A stretch of DNA of 64,000 nt. Origin: Vibrio intestinalis (lineage in GTDB: Bacteria; Pseudomonadota; Gammaproteobacteria; Enterobacterales; Vibrionaceae). Below are positions 17,844-27,425 of this stretch, piece after piece. Within the stretch, counting starts at the first letter, position 1, and every line of letters starts with the position of its first letter. A program made the position numbers and the translations under genes. Location: NCBI RefSeq assembly GCF_025195085.2, contig NZ_JANAVY020000002.1:353798-417797 (forward strand), in the 5' to 3' direction. Below the pieces are notes generated by a model. It did not search any database. It was not told the origin of the DNA and saw nothing but the letters and a program-made list of their open reading frames with translations.

Positions 17844-19208
17844 ATGATCACTCATATCAGTCCTGCAGGCAGTATGGATCTGCTTTCTCAACTTGAAGTT
17901 GAGCGTCTTAAAAAAACCGCATCTAGCGATCTCTATCAGCTCTACCGTAACTGTACGTTGGCGGTGTTAAATTCTGGCAGCCACACAGACAACTCAAAAG
18001 AGCTGCTTGATAAGCACAAATCGTTTGATGTGAATGTGCTACGTCGTGAACGCGGGATCAAACTCGAACTCAACAACCCGCCTGAACACGCTTTCGTTGA
18101 TGGGCAGATTATCAAAGGTATTCAAGAACACTTGTTCTCTGTGCTGCGCGATATTGTCTACGTTAATATGCACTTAGCGGATAACCAACGCCTTAATCTT
18201 ACTAATGCCACTCACATTACTAACCTCGTGTTTGGTATTTTACGCAATGCTGGCGCTTTAACGCCGGGCATCGACCCTAATCTTGTGGTGTGTTGGGGCG
18301 GCCACTCAATCAATCCAATTGAATACCAATACACTCGTGAAGTTGGGCATGAGCTTGGCCTACGCGAGCTTAACATCTGTACCGGTTGTGGCCCGGGCGC
18401 AATGGAAGGCCCTATGAAGGGAGCGGCTATTGGCCATGCTAAGCAACGTTATACCGAGCAGCGCTACCTTGGCCTGACTGAGCCATCCATCATCGCGGCC
18501 GAGCCACCAAATCCAATCGTAAATGAACTGGTTATCATGCCAGACATTGAGAAACGTCTGGAAGCGTTTGTTCGTATGGCGCATGGCATTGTGATCTTCC
18601 CAGGCGGCCCAGGTACGGCAGAAGAGCTACTCTACATTCTGGGTATTATGATGCACCCAGAAAACGCAGACCAACCTCTACCTATCGTGCTGACAGGGCC
18701 AAAAGAGAGTGAGGCTTACTTCCGCTCAATTGATAAATTCATTGGCGATACCTTGGGCGAAGATGCTCAAAAACATTATCAAATCGTGGTGGATGACCCA
18801 GCAAAAGTGGCTCGCATCATTAAAGGTAAGATGGAAGATGTACGCCTACAACGCAAAGAAACCGGTGATGCATACAGCTTTAACTGGTCACTGAAAATTG
18901 AACCTGAGTTCCAACTGCCGTTTGAGCCTACCCATGAAAACATGGCCAGCCTCGACCTACACCTTAACCAACGCCCAGAAAACTTGGCAGCGGCATTACG
19001 CCAAGCCTTCTCTGGTATTGTGGCAGGTAACGTTAAAGCAGAAGGCATCAAAGAGATCGAGCGACGAGGCCCATTCCAATTAGATGGCGATGCCGATCTA
19101 ATGAAGAAGATGGACAAACTGCTGAAAGACTTTGTAGAGCAAGACCGCATGAAGCTACCGGGTGGTACTGCCTACGTGCCTTGTTATCAAATCGCGGGCA
19201 GCGATTAG
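17844..19208 (+). CDS. ppnN: Pyrimidine/purine nucleotide 5'-monophosphate nucleosidase
   Basis: PpnN (YgdH) cleaves nucleoside monophosphates to base and ribose 5-phosphate and is a known (p)ppGpp-binding protein in E. coli. The 454-residue product begins [20 protein letters not shown], matching the E. coli protein closely, and contains the LOG-family motif PGGPGTAEE near residue 253. A strong AAGGAGGT ribosome site precedes the ATG at 17844; the TTG three bases earlier is not needed. Its neighbour xni follows, as in E. coli (ygdH-sdaC-ygdG region), though a stem-loop separates them here. Confidence 0.96.
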   Translation: MITHISPAGSMDLLSQLEVERLKKTASSDLYQLYRNCTLAVLNSGSHTDNSKELLDKHKSFDVNVLRRERGIKLELNNPPEHAFVDGQIIKGIQEHLFSVLRDIVYVNMHLADNQRLNLTNATHITNLVFGILRNAGALTPGIDPNLVVCWGGHSINPIEYQYTREVGHELGLRELNICTGCGPGAMEGPMKGAAIGHAKQRYTEQRYLGLTEPSIIAAEPPNPIVNELVIMPDIEKRLEAFVRMAHGIVIFPGGPGTAEELLYILGIMMHPENADQPLPIVLTGPKESEAYFRSIDKFIGDTLGEDAQKHYQIVVDDPAKVARIIKGKMEDVRLQRKETGDAYSFNWSLKIEPEFQLPFEPTHENMASLDLHLNQRPENLAAALRQAFSGIVAGNVKAEGIKEIERRGPFQLDGDADLMKKMDKLLKDFVEQDRMKLPGGTAYVPCYQIAGSD

Positions 19209-19221
19209 CCATCTCCACAGC

Positions 19222-19275
19222 AGTGCTGGTAATTCAGCACTCATCAATTACAATAAGGGCCTGTTGGCCCTTATA
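19222..19275 (+). terminator. Double stem-loop after ppnN
   Basis: Two hairpins follow the ppnN stop: AGTGCTG / CAGCACT at 19222-19241 and ATAAGGGCC / GGCCCTTAT at 19253-19274, the latter followed by a T-rich tail. The second is the likely terminator and ends only about 13 bases before the xni start codon. Confidence 0.7.
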
Positions 19276-19287
19276 TTTTATCCAGTT

Positions 19288-20067
19288 ATGTCTATTCATC
19301 TTGTCATTATCGATGCACTAAATCTCATTCGCCGAGTTCATTCTGCTCAGCCAGATCCTGCTGATATTGCAAGAACCATAGAGACCACCAGCCGCACATT
19401 AAATCGCATTATTAATGAAGCGCAGCCAACCCACATCATTGCAGTCTTTGATCATCACCTACAAGAGCGAGGCTGGCGTGCAGAGGTACTGCCAGAATAC
19501 AAACAAAACCGTAAACCTATGCCTGAGCCTCTAATGCAAGGCTTAGAGTCCATACAAGACGCTTGGTGGAAGCTAGGGATTGATTCACTGCTTTCAGAAG
19601 GTGATGAAGCGGATGACTTGGTGGCTACACTGGCAATGAAAGTAGCAAGCCATAACGAGAAGGTAACCATCATCTCAACGGATAAAGGCTACTGCCAACT
19701 GCTCTCACCGACTTTGCAAATCCGCGATTACTTTCAGCATCGCTGGTTGGATGAACCTTTTATTGAAAAAGAATTTGGGGTGAAACCTACTCAACTTGCG
19801 GATTACTGGGGATTAGCGGGAGTTAGCTCTAGCCAAGTACCGGGCGTTCCGGGCGTAGGGCCAAAAGCTGCTAAAGAAATTCTCACTCAATATGGCGATA
19901 TTGAACAAGCCTATAGCGCAGAAGAACTACCAGCAAAATATCGTAAAAAACTGGATGAGCACATTGAATCTGCGCGACGCTGCAAACAGATATCGGCACT
20001 AAAAACTGATATTGAACTGGGCTTCAATCTACAAGATTTACGCTATAACGGCCCTAACGAAAGTTAA
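19288..20067 (+). CDS. xni: Flap endonuclease Xni (exonuclease IX)
   Basis: Xni is a 5' flap endonuclease related to the 5' nuclease domain of DNA polymerase I. The 259-residue product starts MSIHLVIIDALNLIRRVHS and has the family acidic clusters (IIDALNL, EGDEADDLVATL and STDKGYCQ) and the helix-hairpin-helix segment VPGVPGVGPKAAKEIL. The frame extends 42 codons upstream through the ppnN end, but those residues are not family-like. The start codon has no strong ribosome site, and the ppnN terminator lies just before it. Confidence 0.93.
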   Translation: MSIHLVIIDALNLIRRVHSAQPDPADIARTIETTSRTLNRIINEAQPTHIIAVFDHHLQERGWRAEVLPEYKQNRKPMPEPLMQGLESIQDAWWKLGIDSLLSEGDEADDLVATLAMKVASHNEKVTIISTDKGYCQLLSPTLQIRDYFQHRWLDEPFIEKEFGVKPTQLADYWGLAGVSSSQVPGVPGVGPKAAKEILTQYGDIEQAYSAEELPAKYRKKLDEHIESARRCKQISALKTDIELGFNLQDLRYNGPNES

Positions 20068-20081
20068 CTAAAACACATTAA

Positions 20082-20105
20082 AAAGGCTTCCAATTGGAAG
20101 CCTTT
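20082..20105. terminator. Bidirectional terminator between xni and rlmM
   Basis: A 10-bp perfect stem (AAAGGCTTCC / GGAAGCCTTT) with an AATT loop separates the convergent xni and rlmM genes and has A and T tracts on both sides. Confidence 0.88.
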
Positions 20106-20129
20106 ACTCTTATTAGTCTCTCACCAAGC

Positions 20130-21221
20130 TTAGTGAGGAGAGATGTTCGACAAGCACTGAACGTGCACCGTGATCTCTTCACGGTCATGGTATAGATGCT
20201 TAGCTTGTAGCTTAAACTTCACGCCATTTTCTTTTAGGAAGATTTTCAGGTTCTCGATATCTTCCAATACTTCGTCGTAACGGCCTTTCATTGGTAGCTT
20301 TAGGTTAAAGATCGCTTCTTTCGCCCAACCACTGATGATCCACTCACCCATCAACTGTGCTACGCGTGATGGCTTCTCAATCATGTCACACACAAGCCAA
20401 GTAACGTTTTTACGCATCGGCTCAAACTTAAAGCCATCTTCTTGGTGGTGTTTAACTTGGCCGGTATCCATCAAGCTTTGCGCCATCATACCGTTGTCCA
20501 CCGAGTGAACGAACATCGAACGCTTAACCAATTGGTATGTCCAACCGCCCGGACAAGCACCTAAGTCTACGCCCCACATACCAGCTGCTAGGCGCTCATC
20601 CCACTCTTCGCGTGGAATAAATACGTGGAATGCTTCTTCTAGCTTCAATGTCGAGCGACTTGGCGCGTCCGCAGGGAACTTAAGACGTGGAATACCCATG
20701 AAGAACTGTGAGTTATTGTTCACCAACGAGTAACCAATAAAGCAGTGGCCTGACTCCACAAAGCAAATGTGTAACACCGGCTTCTTCGGGTTGTCTTTGT
20801 TAAGTAAAATACCTTTACCGCGCAATGCTTGACGCATTGGTACAGTGAACTTACGGCAGAACTTCAGTAGCTCTTTCGCTTCATTAGTGTCTGGCGTTTC
20901 GATGCGTAGATCGCCACAACGAGGCAACTCTTCAACGTCACTCAGTTGTTGCAGAATCGGAGAAATACGGTCTTCGCGAGGTAAGTCAGTAAACTCAACA
21001 GCCACTGCGAAAATCTGACGTGCAAAAATCAAAGATTTGAAATCTAACCCTTTGACCAGTTTGGCTGCATCACCTTCTTGGTAACACTCAAACAACACGT
21101 AACCAGAGTTTTTCTTAACGCGAGGGAAACCATATACTTCCAGTGCCGTTGCACGATCTTGAATTTCACCCGCGCACTCTTTTTCAAAGCCAGAACGGCA
21201 ATAGAGCATTAACTGTTTCAC
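20130..21221 (-). CDS. rlmM: 23S rRNA C2498 2'-O-ribose methyltransferase
   Basis: RlmM methylates the ribose of C2498 in 23S rRNA using S-adenosylmethionine. The 363-residue protein has an N-terminal THUMP-like region, then a Rossmann-fold methyltransferase domain whose SAM motif is [13 protein letters not shown] at about 221-233. A catalytic-type lysine follows in [10 protein letters not shown]. Its start overlaps the stop of the DUF423 gene by four bases. The order gcvA - ygdD - rlmM is the same as in E. coli. Confidence 0.96.
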   Translation of the reverse strand: MKQLMLYCRSGFEKECAGEIQDRATALEVYGFPRVKKNSGYVLFECYQEGDAAKLVKGLDFKSLIFARQIFAVAVEFTDLPREDRISPILQQLSDVEELPRCGDLRIETPDTNEAKELLKFCRKFTVPMRQALRGKGILLNKDNPKKPVLHICFVESGHCFIGYSLVNNNSQFFMGIPRLKFPADAPSRSTLKLEEAFHVFIPREEWDERLAAGMWGVDLGACPGGWTYQLVKRSMFVHSVDNGMMAQSLMDTGQVKHHQEDGFKFEPMRKNVTWLVCDMIEKPSRVAQLMGEWIISGWAKEAIFNLKLPMKGRYDEVLEDIENLKIFLKENGVKFKLQAKHLYHDREEITVHVQCLSNISPH

Positions 21222-21631
21222 TTACTCACCTCATTAACTTGTGACGCTTCAATTTTCAACGCAGCAATAACGAACAACACCCAACCTAGCATAAAGGTTA
21301 GCCCACCCAATGGAGTTATCGGCCCAAACCATTTGATTCCGGTTAAGGCAAGGGCGTAAAGGCTGCCGCTAAAACAAAAGATGCCGATGATAAAGCAAAT
21401 CGCTGCGAGTCTAAAATACTTTTGCGCTTTTGCGCCGATATTCAGTAATAACAGCGCGCCACAAAGTAAAATCGCCATCGCATGTATGAATTGGTACTCT
21501 ACTCCGGTTGAAAACACCTCAAGCAAATAAGGCGATAGCACCTTCTTAAGGCCATGTGCGGCAAAAGCACCTAGTCCAACACCAATACCAGAAAACAGCG
21601 CGCCTACAACGAATAGTGGCTTAGCTTGCAT
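21218..21631 (-). CDS. DUF423 family membrane protein (YgdD-like)
   Basis: The 137-residue protein has four hydrophobic helices (about 6-27, 47-65, 70-92 and 100-122) and the DUF423 signature [14 protein letters not shown] near the N-terminus. It is an inner-membrane protein of unknown function. It overlaps the hydrolase gene upstream and rlmM downstream, so all three are translated from one message with gcvA. Confidence 0.9.
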   Translation of the reverse strand: MQAKPLFVVGALFSGIGVGLGAFAAHGLKKVLSPYLLEVFSTGVEYQFIHAMAILLCGALLLLNIGAKAQKYFRLAAICFIIGIFCFSGSLYALALTGIKWFGPITPLGGLTFMLGWVLFVIAALKIEASQVNEVSK

Positions 21632-22247
21632 CGTAAACCTCCAAGATAAATTGGCTCAATCGCCCCACCACAAGATCGATATTGCCTTGCTCAGTAAATC
21701 CAGAGCGCTTACGTGGTTTAAAGCTATGATCGCCATCAGGCAAGAAGTAGGCCGTCACCTTATCTGACAAGGTAAACTCAGCAAACTCTTCCTGTTTACC
21801 AAACGTATCACGCTCACCTTGCAGAATGAGACAGGGCTTAACCATCTCTGCTAAGTGCTCACCTTTGAACTTTTCAGGCTTACCCGGGGGATGAAATGGA
21901 AAGCCTAAGCAAGCAACTCCTGCTACATGTTGATGCTCAGACAATAAACTGGCCATTCGACCACCCATCGATTTACCGCCAATCACAATTGGCTTACCTT
22001 GGGCATGCTCGGCAATGATGGCTTCATAAGCCTCAAGCAGTTTAGGCGCGCGATCAGGCGGTCGACGTTTGCCATCTTCAGCGCGCTTCACCATATACGG
22101 AAAGTTAAAGCGCACCACACAAATGCCTTTCGCCGCTAACCCTTTAGCCACTTGCGCCATGAAGTCATGCTCCATGTCTGCGCCTGCGCCATGAGCAAAA
22201 ATGAATAGTGGCTGTCCTAACTCGCCATCAACAAGGACATTACTCAT
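21621..22247 (-). CDS. Alpha/beta hydrolase family protein
   Basis: The 208-residue protein is an alpha/beta hydrolase of the small dienelactone-hydrolase-like type. The nucleophile elbow GKSMGG places the serine at residue 93; the aspartate is probably in LQGERDTFG and the histidine in DGDHSFK. An early FAHGAGADM forms the oxyanion region. No signal peptide, so it is cytosolic. Substrate unknown. It lies between gcvA and the DUF423 gene with overlaps on both sides, an insertion relative to the E. coli gcvA-ygdD-rlmM order. Confidence 0.88.
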   Translation of the reverse strand: MSNVLVDGELGQPLFIFAHGAGADMEHDFMAQVAKGLAAKGICVVRFNFPYMVKRAEDGKRRPPDRAPKLLEAYEAIIAEHAQGKPIVIGGKSMGGRMASLLSEHQHVAGVACLGFPFHPPGKPEKFKGEHLAEMVKPCLILQGERDTFGKQEEFAEFTLSDKVTAYFLPDGDHSFKPRKRSGFTEQGNIDLVVGRLSQFILEVYDAS

Positions 22248-23151
22248 CTTCTAACAGCTCCTCTTGCTCACTTTGCGCTTTGGCTAGCATCCAGTCTCGG
22301 AACGTGGCAATACGTCCCATGTCTGCTTGCTTGTCGTGACAAACGACATAGAAGGCATTCTTAGAAACCAGTACTTCATCAAATGGTGCAATCAATCGAC
22401 CGGCTTCTAGTTCTGGCTGTGCCAATACGTTGTTACCTAACGCCACACCTTGGCCATGCGCCGCTGCCTGTAAAACCATGGTTGAGTGACTGAAGATTGG
22501 GCCGTGATTTACATTCACCCCTTCAATACCATGAAACTTCGCGAAGTGTTTCCAATCTTTACGCGAGGTGTCATGCAGCAAAGTGTGATTCTTAAGATCA
22601 CTTAGCTGTTCTAATGGTTTTGTGCCGAGCAACAAGGACGGCGAACAGAGCGGGATAAGAAATTCTTGGTAGAGTTTATCCGCACGCAAGCCCGGCCAAT
22701 TTCCTCGGCCATAGTAAATAGCAACGTCAACATCATCGGTCAACGAGCCTTCATCCAGATCAACTGCTTTAATCCGAACATCGATATCAGGCTCTTGTTG
22801 ATTAAAGTCAGCCAAACGTGGAACCAACCACTGAATAGCGAAACTTGGCGGTAAGCTGATGGTCAATGCGCCCTTCTCACTGCGCTCTAGCACCTTATCG
22901 GTCGCCTCAGCCAGTGAGGTAAAAATATCTTTAATATCGAGGAAGTAACTTTGACCTTCTTCGGTCAACAGCAAAGAGCGGTTGCGACGGCGGAAAAGTT
23001 TCAAACCAAGAAACTCTTCTAAGGCTTTGATTTGATGGCTAACTGCGGCCTGCGTCACAAATAACTCTTCTGCTGCACGAGTAAAACTTAGGTGGCGAGC
23101 AGCGGCTTCAAAGACCTTAAGCGAGTTGAGAGGTGGTAATCGTCTAGACAT
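22240..23151 (-). CDS. gcvA: Glycine cleavage system LysR regulator
   Basis: GcvA activates the gcvTHP glycine-cleavage operon with glycine and represses it with purines, and in E. coli controls the divergent small RNA gene gcvB. The 303-residue protein starts MSRRLPPLNSLKVFEAAARHL and is very close to E. coli GcvA along its helix-turn-helix (LSFTRAAEELFVTQAAVSHQ). I use the ATG at 23151, since upstream residues from a TTG at 23163 are not conserved. gcvB is found on the other strand as in E. coli, which strongly supports the name. Confidence 0.95.
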   Translation of the reverse strand: MSRRLPPLNSLKVFEAAARHLSFTRAAEELFVTQAAVSHQIKALEEFLGLKLFRRRNRSLLLTEEGQSYFLDIKDIFTSLAEATDKVLERSEKGALTISLPPSFAIQWLVPRLADFNQQEPDIDVRIKAVDLDEGSLTDDVDVAIYYGRGNWPGLRADKLYQEFLIPLCSPSLLLGTKPLEQLSDLKNHTLLHDTSRKDWKHFAKFHGIEGVNVNHGPIFSHSTMVLQAAAHGQGVALGNNVLAQPELEAGRLIAPFDEVLVSKNAFYVVCHDKQADMGRIATFRDWMLAKAQSEQEELLEDE

Positions 23152-23193
23152 AGGGACACTCAATATATTGGATTAGTTTTTTTTATCTGAAAC

Positions 23194-23199
23194 ATTATA
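23194..23199 (-). promoter_or_regulatory. gcvA -10 element
   Basis: On the minus strand a perfect TATAAT lies 43 bases before the gcvA start codon. No good -35 sequence is found at the usual distance. The upstream side overlaps the -35 region of gcvB, so one bound GcvA dimer could affect both promoters, as in E. coli. Confidence 0.55.
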
Positions 23200-23208
23200 A
23201 AATGTCCA

Positions 23209-23237
23209 TTGCCTGACGACCAGAGAAATTCTATATT
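23209..23237 (+). promoter_or_regulatory. gcvB promoter
   Basis: TTGCCT and TATATT are separated by exactly 17 bases on the plus strand. The -10 element lies about 6 bases before the expected 5' end of gcvB. It is back to back with the gcvA promoter. Confidence 0.7.
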
Positions 23238-23242
23238 TCATC

Positions 23243-23453
23243 CCGCAACGCAAGCCTGAACGGCTTGATTTCTTTTTGAAATCAATTGGCTTGATGTTGC
23301 GATGTTGTGTTTGCAAACTCGTATTTCGAGTTAGGTAGATTTTCTACCACGGTTTTGTTTCACTAATCCCAGAAACAAAACATATACTTCCTGTATTTAT
23401 TTTGACCTGTCTGTCAAATTTTTTAGCACCGCCTTTATGGCGGTGTATTTTTA
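23243..23453 (+). ncRNA. gcvB: GcvB small RNA
   Basis: GcvB is an Hfq-dependent RNA that represses many amino-acid and peptide uptake mRNAs. Evidence here is conserved sequence and place: it is divergent from gcvA, has a G/U-rich R1-like segment at 23293-23314 (GATGTTGCGATGTTGTGTTT), a paired GGTAGA / TCTACC stem, the conserved ACTTCCTGTA at 23386-23395 and CCTGTCTGTC block, and ends in the same hairpin as E. coli GcvB (GCACCGCC / GGCGGTG at about 23426-23445) followed by T-rich sequence. The 5' end is estimated from the promoter and may be off by several bases. Confidence 0.9.
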
Positions 23454-23519
23454 TCTAGCGAATTCTCCCTTTTCTCGATTGCTCATTACTCGAATTTTCC
23501 TATTCAGCAGGCAAATAAA

Positions 23520-23549
23520 AAGCGCAAACCGCGTGAACGATTTGCGCTT
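23520..23549 (-). terminator. Terminator after thiI
   Basis: A 9-bp stem (AAGCGCAAA / TTTGCGCTT) with a 12-base loop is followed on the minus strand by a TTTTTATTT tail. It lies 50 bases past the thiI stop. Confidence 0.8.
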
Positions 23550-23597
23550 ATGTTTCAGCTTCTATCAGCGCCTCTCTAAAGGCACTCATCTAAAACT

Positions 23598-25046
23598 CTA
23601 TGGGCGATATACTTTAACGTTGTTAAAGCCTTGCTCTTGCAAGTAGAGCGCCTGTAGACGACTCATTACACCACGCTCACAGTAAAGAAGGTAAGTCTTG
23701 CTTTGGTCAAGATCTCCAAACTGCGTGCCTAGCTTGTAGAACGGTAGGTGTTTTACTTCCACGCCTTCGATTTCTAGTGGATTTTCGTCTTCTTCATCTG
23801 GGCTACGAATATCCAATACGATCGCGTGCTCTTCAACCGCTTGAACCTGCTCTACTTCTGGAGCCGCTTGCTCAGACTCTTTCGCGATATCACGAATGTC
23901 CATTTGGCGAGCTTCACGTACAACCTGCTCGAGAATGTCAAAGTTGAATTTCTCTTCTTCTGCTTCCAGTTTCGCTTTAACCGCTTTCACTGTTGGCTTC
24001 TTAGAGATAACGCCACAGTACTCAGGCATTGTCTTAGCAAAGTCTTCAGTACCAATGTCACGCGCTAGGTTAATGATGTCTTCTTTATCCCAGTTGATAA
24101 GTGGACGTAGGATAAGAGAATCTGTCACACCATCAATATGACGCAGGTTAGTTAGCGTCTGGCTAGATACCTGACCTAGAGCTTCACCTGTCACAAGCGC
24201 TTGGATACCAAACTTCTCAGCGATCATGCCTGCTGCACGCATAAACATACGCTTAAGCACAACGCCCATTTGGCCGTCATCCACTTTCTCTAGGATTTCT
24301 GCCACTACTGGTTCGAAATCAACTGAGATGAAACGTACTTTTGCTGAAGAGCCGTACTTGTTCCATAGGTAGTGAGACACTTGCTTAACACCAATCTCGT
24401 GCGCAGGGCCACCAAGATTGAAGAAACAGTAATGTACTTTTGAGCCACGTTTGATGTGTAGGTAACTTGAAACACCTGAGTCAAAACCACCTGAAATTAG
24501 GCTTAATACATCTTCTTGAGTACCTAGAGGGAAACCACCTAGACCTTTGTGACGTGCAATCACTTGGTTTAGCTTCTCGTTCGCGACTTCAACTTTGATG
24601 GTTACATCTGGGTTGTGCAGTTTTACGCGTGCGCTCTCAACCGCTTGGTTTAGACCACCACCAACGTAACGCTCTAGCTCAATAGAGGTAAAGTCATGCT
24701 TACCACGACGCTTCGCACGTACCACAAACGTTTTGTTCTCGATATTCGCACGGTTTAGGTCAAGCACTTGCTCGTAAATGTCGTGCAGGTCAGTAAACTC
24801 TGACTGCTTCACTTCAAGCACATGGTGGATACCCGGAGTGCGAGTGAGTACTTCTAGTGTTTCTTTGTAGTAGTCAAACGACTCCGACGTCACCTCAATG
24901 TGGTCACGACGGTTGAATACTGCAACAGACTCAGTGCGACTCTTGATGATGTTGCGAATGTTGCACTCAAGAATCTTAGTGAAGCGCTTACGCACCGATT
25001 CACTTTTTACGAAAATTTCTGGATGGGGCTTTACAATAAATTTCAT
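23598..25046 (-). CDS. thiI: tRNA 4-thiouridine synthase / thiazole sulphur transferase
   Basis: ThiI puts sulphur into U8 of tRNA and supplies sulphur for the thiazole of thiamine. The 482-residue protein has an N-terminal ferredoxin-like/THUMP region, the PP-loop ATP motif [12 protein letters not shown] near 190, the cysteine of the MPEYCGVIS motif near 344, and a C-terminal rhodanese domain with the catalytic Cys near 456 in [10 protein letters not shown]. Full E. coli-type length. It is a single-gene unit with its own terminator. Confidence 0.96.
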   Translation of the reverse strand: MKFIVKPHPEIFVKSESVRKRFTKILECNIRNIIKSRTESVAVFNRRDHIEVTSESFDYYKETLEVLTRTPGIHHVLEVKQSEFTDLHDIYEQVLDLNRANIENKTFVVRAKRRGKHDFTSIELERYVGGGLNQAVESARVKLHNPDVTIKVEVANEKLNQVIARHKGLGGFPLGTQEDVLSLISGGFDSGVSSYLHIKRGSKVHYCFFNLGGPAHEIGVKQVSHYLWNKYGSSAKVRFISVDFEPVVAEILEKVDDGQMGVVLKRMFMRAAGMIAEKFGIQALVTGEALGQVSSQTLTNLRHIDGVTDSLILRPLINWDKEDIINLARDIGTEDFAKTMPEYCGVISKKPTVKAVKAKLEAEEEKFNFDILEQVVREARQMDIRDIAKESEQAAPEVEQVQAVEEHAIVLDIRSPDEEDENPLEIEGVEVKHLPFYKLGTQFGDLDQSKTYLLYCERGVMSRLQALYLQEQGFNNVKVYRP

Positions 25047-25164
25047 ACTTCACTTCACTGGTTAACAGTTGTCGCAATCATTACCTCTTAAGCATATACG
25101 TTATACGTAGAATACGCAGAGGTCGTTAAGGGCGCGGATTATACATCAAGGAAAGGCCATAAAA

Positions 25165-25187
25165 AAGACGGGCATTAAGCCCGCCTG
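25165..25187 (-). terminator. Terminator after pomB
   Basis: A 7-bp GC-rich stem (GGCGGGC / GCCCGTC, one G:T pair) with a 5-base loop is followed on the minus strand by a T run, just past the pomB stop. Confidence 0.85.
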
Positions 25188-25194
25188 GTTTTAT

Positions 25195-26136
25195 TTATTG
25201 TACCGTTGGTACTTCTTCACTGTAGAGAGGTTCACCTTGCATGATACTTATCTCTACGCGTCGGTTTCTCGAACGCTGTGACTCGGTATCATTCGGCCCT
25301 AGCGGCTCGGTATCAGCCATACCACGTACACGTAAACGTTGATGAGAGAAGCCACGAACTTTTTCCATCTCTTGCGCGACAGAGACCGCACGCTGAGCAG
25401 AGAGGTCCCAATTTGAACGATACAGTTCAGAGTCAATGCGCTGGTTATCTGTATGGCCTGATACTCGTACGATACCCGGCACATCTTTTACCAACTCAGC
25501 CACTTGGCGAACCAATGGGCGGAATTTAGGTTGTAAAAATGCTGAACCTGCTGGGAATGCGCCCTTCTCACGAATTCGAATCACAATCTGTTGGCCAAGA
25601 TTTTCAACTTCAATTGCGCCTTGATCGATTTCACGCTGCAGCGCTTTCTTAATCGCTTCCATCAAGGTCTCAAGCTCTTGAGAGGCTTCGGCAGATTGCT
25701 GCTGCTCTTTATCTGAATCCGAGTTTTGGTTGTTCTTAGTTGAGGTTTCTGGCGATTGGCCACCTGTCAATTTACCTTGGTCACGCTGCGTACCACCAGC
25801 GCGGTCAGATTCACCTTCGTGAAACTCCAACGTCTGCTGAGTGATGTCAATGGTCTGCTGCATGATGACATCAATCGGTGTTGGCTCTGGGCGACCAGGG
25901 CGGAACTCTTGCGCGATGATACTGGTGCCTTTAGGAATGTCTTTCACTTCCAATCGGTTTTGCACACCGAAAGCAAATTTCATTGAACCGGCAATTTGTT
26001 TGAACTTCAGTACGTCCATTTCAGAGAAAGATAACAGCAGTACGAAGAAACACATCAACAGTGACATCAAGTCAGCAAATGTATTCATCCACGCGGGGGC
26101 ACCAGGTGGCGGACATTTACACTTTTCTTCATCCAT
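25195..26136 (-). CDS. pomB: Sodium-driven flagellar stator protein PomB
   Basis: PomB pairs with PomA to form the Na+-conducting stator that turns the polar flagellum. The 313-residue protein has one transmembrane helix (about 17-40, TFADLMSLLMCFFVLLLSF) with the essential aspartate at residue 22 (Asp24 in V. alginolyticus), a linker, and a C-terminal OmpA-like peptidoglycan-binding domain (RVSGHTDN, RRVEIS). It is downstream of pomA with a 9-base gap. Its sequence is near-identical to the known PomB in and around the membrane part and more divergent in the linker. Confidence 0.97.
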   Translation of the reverse strand: MDEEKCKCPPPGAPAWMNTFADLMSLLMCFFVLLLSFSEMDVLKFKQIAGSMKFAFGVQNRLEVKDIPKGTSIIAQEFRPGRPEPTPIDVIMQQTIDITQQTLEFHEGESDRAGGTQRDQGKLTGGQSPETSTKNNQNSDSDKEQQQSAEASQELETLMEAIKKALQREIDQGAIEVENLGQQIVIRIREKGAFPAGSAFLQPKFRPLVRQVAELVKDVPGIVRVSGHTDNQRIDSELYRSNWDLSAQRAVSVAQEMEKVRGFSHQRLRVRGMADTEPLGPNDTESQRSRNRRVEISIMQGEPLYSEEVPTVQ

Positions 26137-26145
26137 ACCGTTCCC

Positions 26146-26910
26146 TTACTCGTTGTCTACGTCTAAGGTACGTTTACCTTCGTTGAGGTAGTTTTTCAGG
26201 TAACTATCGATTACACGAGGGTTTTGACCATCTTGAATGGCAAGTACGCCGTCCATAATTAGGCGACGATTAAGTTTTTCTTGTTCACGACGCAGGGAAA
26301 GTTTGTCTGCAATCGGGAAGAACAACATGTTAGAAAGGATTGCACCGTAGAGCGTGGTTAAAAGTGCTACCGCCATTGCTGGGCCGATGGCTTTCGGGTC
26401 ATCCATGTTTGATAGCATGGCTACCAGACCAACAAGTGTACCAATCATACCCATCGCAGGAGCAACATCACCAAATGCTTTAAATACACCCGCACCGTGC
26501 TCATGACGCTCGTCCGTCAAGGCGATATCTTTTTGTAGTGCAGAGCGCACTACATCGGCGTCATGGCCATCCACCAGCAAGTCGATGCCTTTTTGCATGA
26601 AGGTATTGGAGATTTCCATCTCTTCTAGAGCGAGGAAACCGCCTTTACGCGCCGCATCCGCCATTTCAACGATTTTAGCAATCAAGTCTTCTGGCTCATC
26701 GGTTTTAAACATGAACGCTTTGCCAGCAATCTTGGTCGCACCAAAGAATTGGCCGATGGTAAATTTCATCAGCACAACGAAGGTTGAACCACCTAGTACG
26801 ATCAGAATTGACGTTACATCGACGAACATCATGATACTGCCACCCAGTACCATCGCCATGATAACGAAGGCGAAACCGCCAATCAGACCTAACAGCGTTG
26901 CTAAATCCAC
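26146..26910 (-). CDS. pomA: Sodium-driven flagellar stator protein PomA
   Basis: PomA is the MotA-type stator subunit of the polar flagellar motor. The 254-residue protein has four transmembrane helices (about 5-25, 30-48, 150-172 and 180-202), with a large cytoplasmic loop between the second and third carrying charged residues that contact the rotor. It is the first gene of the pomAB operon and is divergent from xseB-ispA-dxs, the usual order in Vibrio. Length and sequence match known PomA well. Confidence 0.97.
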   Translation of the reverse strand: MDLATLLGLIGGFAFVIMAMVLGGSIMMFVDVTSILIVLGGSTFVVLMKFTIGQFFGATKIAGKAFMFKTDEPEDLIAKIVEMADAARKGGFLALEEMEISNTFMQKGIDLLVDGHDADVVRSALQKDIALTDERHEHGAGVFKAFGDVAPAMGMIGTLVGLVAMLSNMDDPKAIGPAMAVALLTTLYGAILSNMLFFPIADKLSLRREQEKLNRRLIMDGVLAIQDGQNPRVIDSYLKNYLNEGKRTLDVDNE

Positions 26911-27162
26911 AAAGCACTCCTCATGCTAACCTTTTAAACTTTCTCTGGAATTATATCGGCTGTGTCTGTGAATCTTTAGCTTTTTATTGGTATCACACTC
27001 ACAGTAATGCGGATTACGCCGCGAGATTTCTCATGCTTTGTTAAAAACCTGCTTGCTGAGCCATCAAATTACTTCACTTTTCTGACAAATTTGCTCGGTT
27101 AAATTTGACCATCATTAGCGGCTAAGGTAACTTTCGTGCATCTTTCCCTAAGTAGAAAAGTT

Positions 27163-27405
27163 ATGGCGAGCAAGAAACCTGAAAATATGACCTTTGAAGC
27201 AACCATTGAAGAGCTCGATAGCATAGTAGAGAACCTTGAAAATGGTGACCTCGCTCTAGATGATGCGCTGAAAAAGTTTGAACGTGGCATTTCTTTAGCT
27301 CGTGCAGGCCAAAGTAAACTGAACGATGCTGAGCAGCGTGTTAGTATATTGTTACAAAACGATGATGACGCACCATTATCGGACTTTAATCAACAGCCTG
27401 AATAA
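27163..27405 (+). CDS. xseB: Exodeoxyribonuclease VII small subunit
   Basis: XseB binds several copies onto the XseA catalytic subunit of exonuclease VII, which degrades single-stranded DNA. The 80-residue product starts MASKKPENMTFEATIEELDSIV and carries the family pattern ENLENGDLALDDALKKFERG. I use the ATG at 27163; the frame has a GTG nine codons earlier with non-family residues. It is the first gene of xseB-ispA-dxs, the order found in many gamma-proteobacteria. Confidence 0.95.
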   Translation: MASKKPENMTFEATIEELDSIVENLENGDLALDDALKKFERGISLARAGQSKLNDAEQRVSILLQNDDDAPLSDFNQQPE

Positions 27406-27425
27406 ACCAGTTAGAAGATTGCTCT

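Noticed and set aside
23437..23646. Plus-strand frame of 69 residues between gcvB and thiI.
   Set aside because: It begins in the gcvB terminator and runs antisense into the thiI end; composition is not protein-like.
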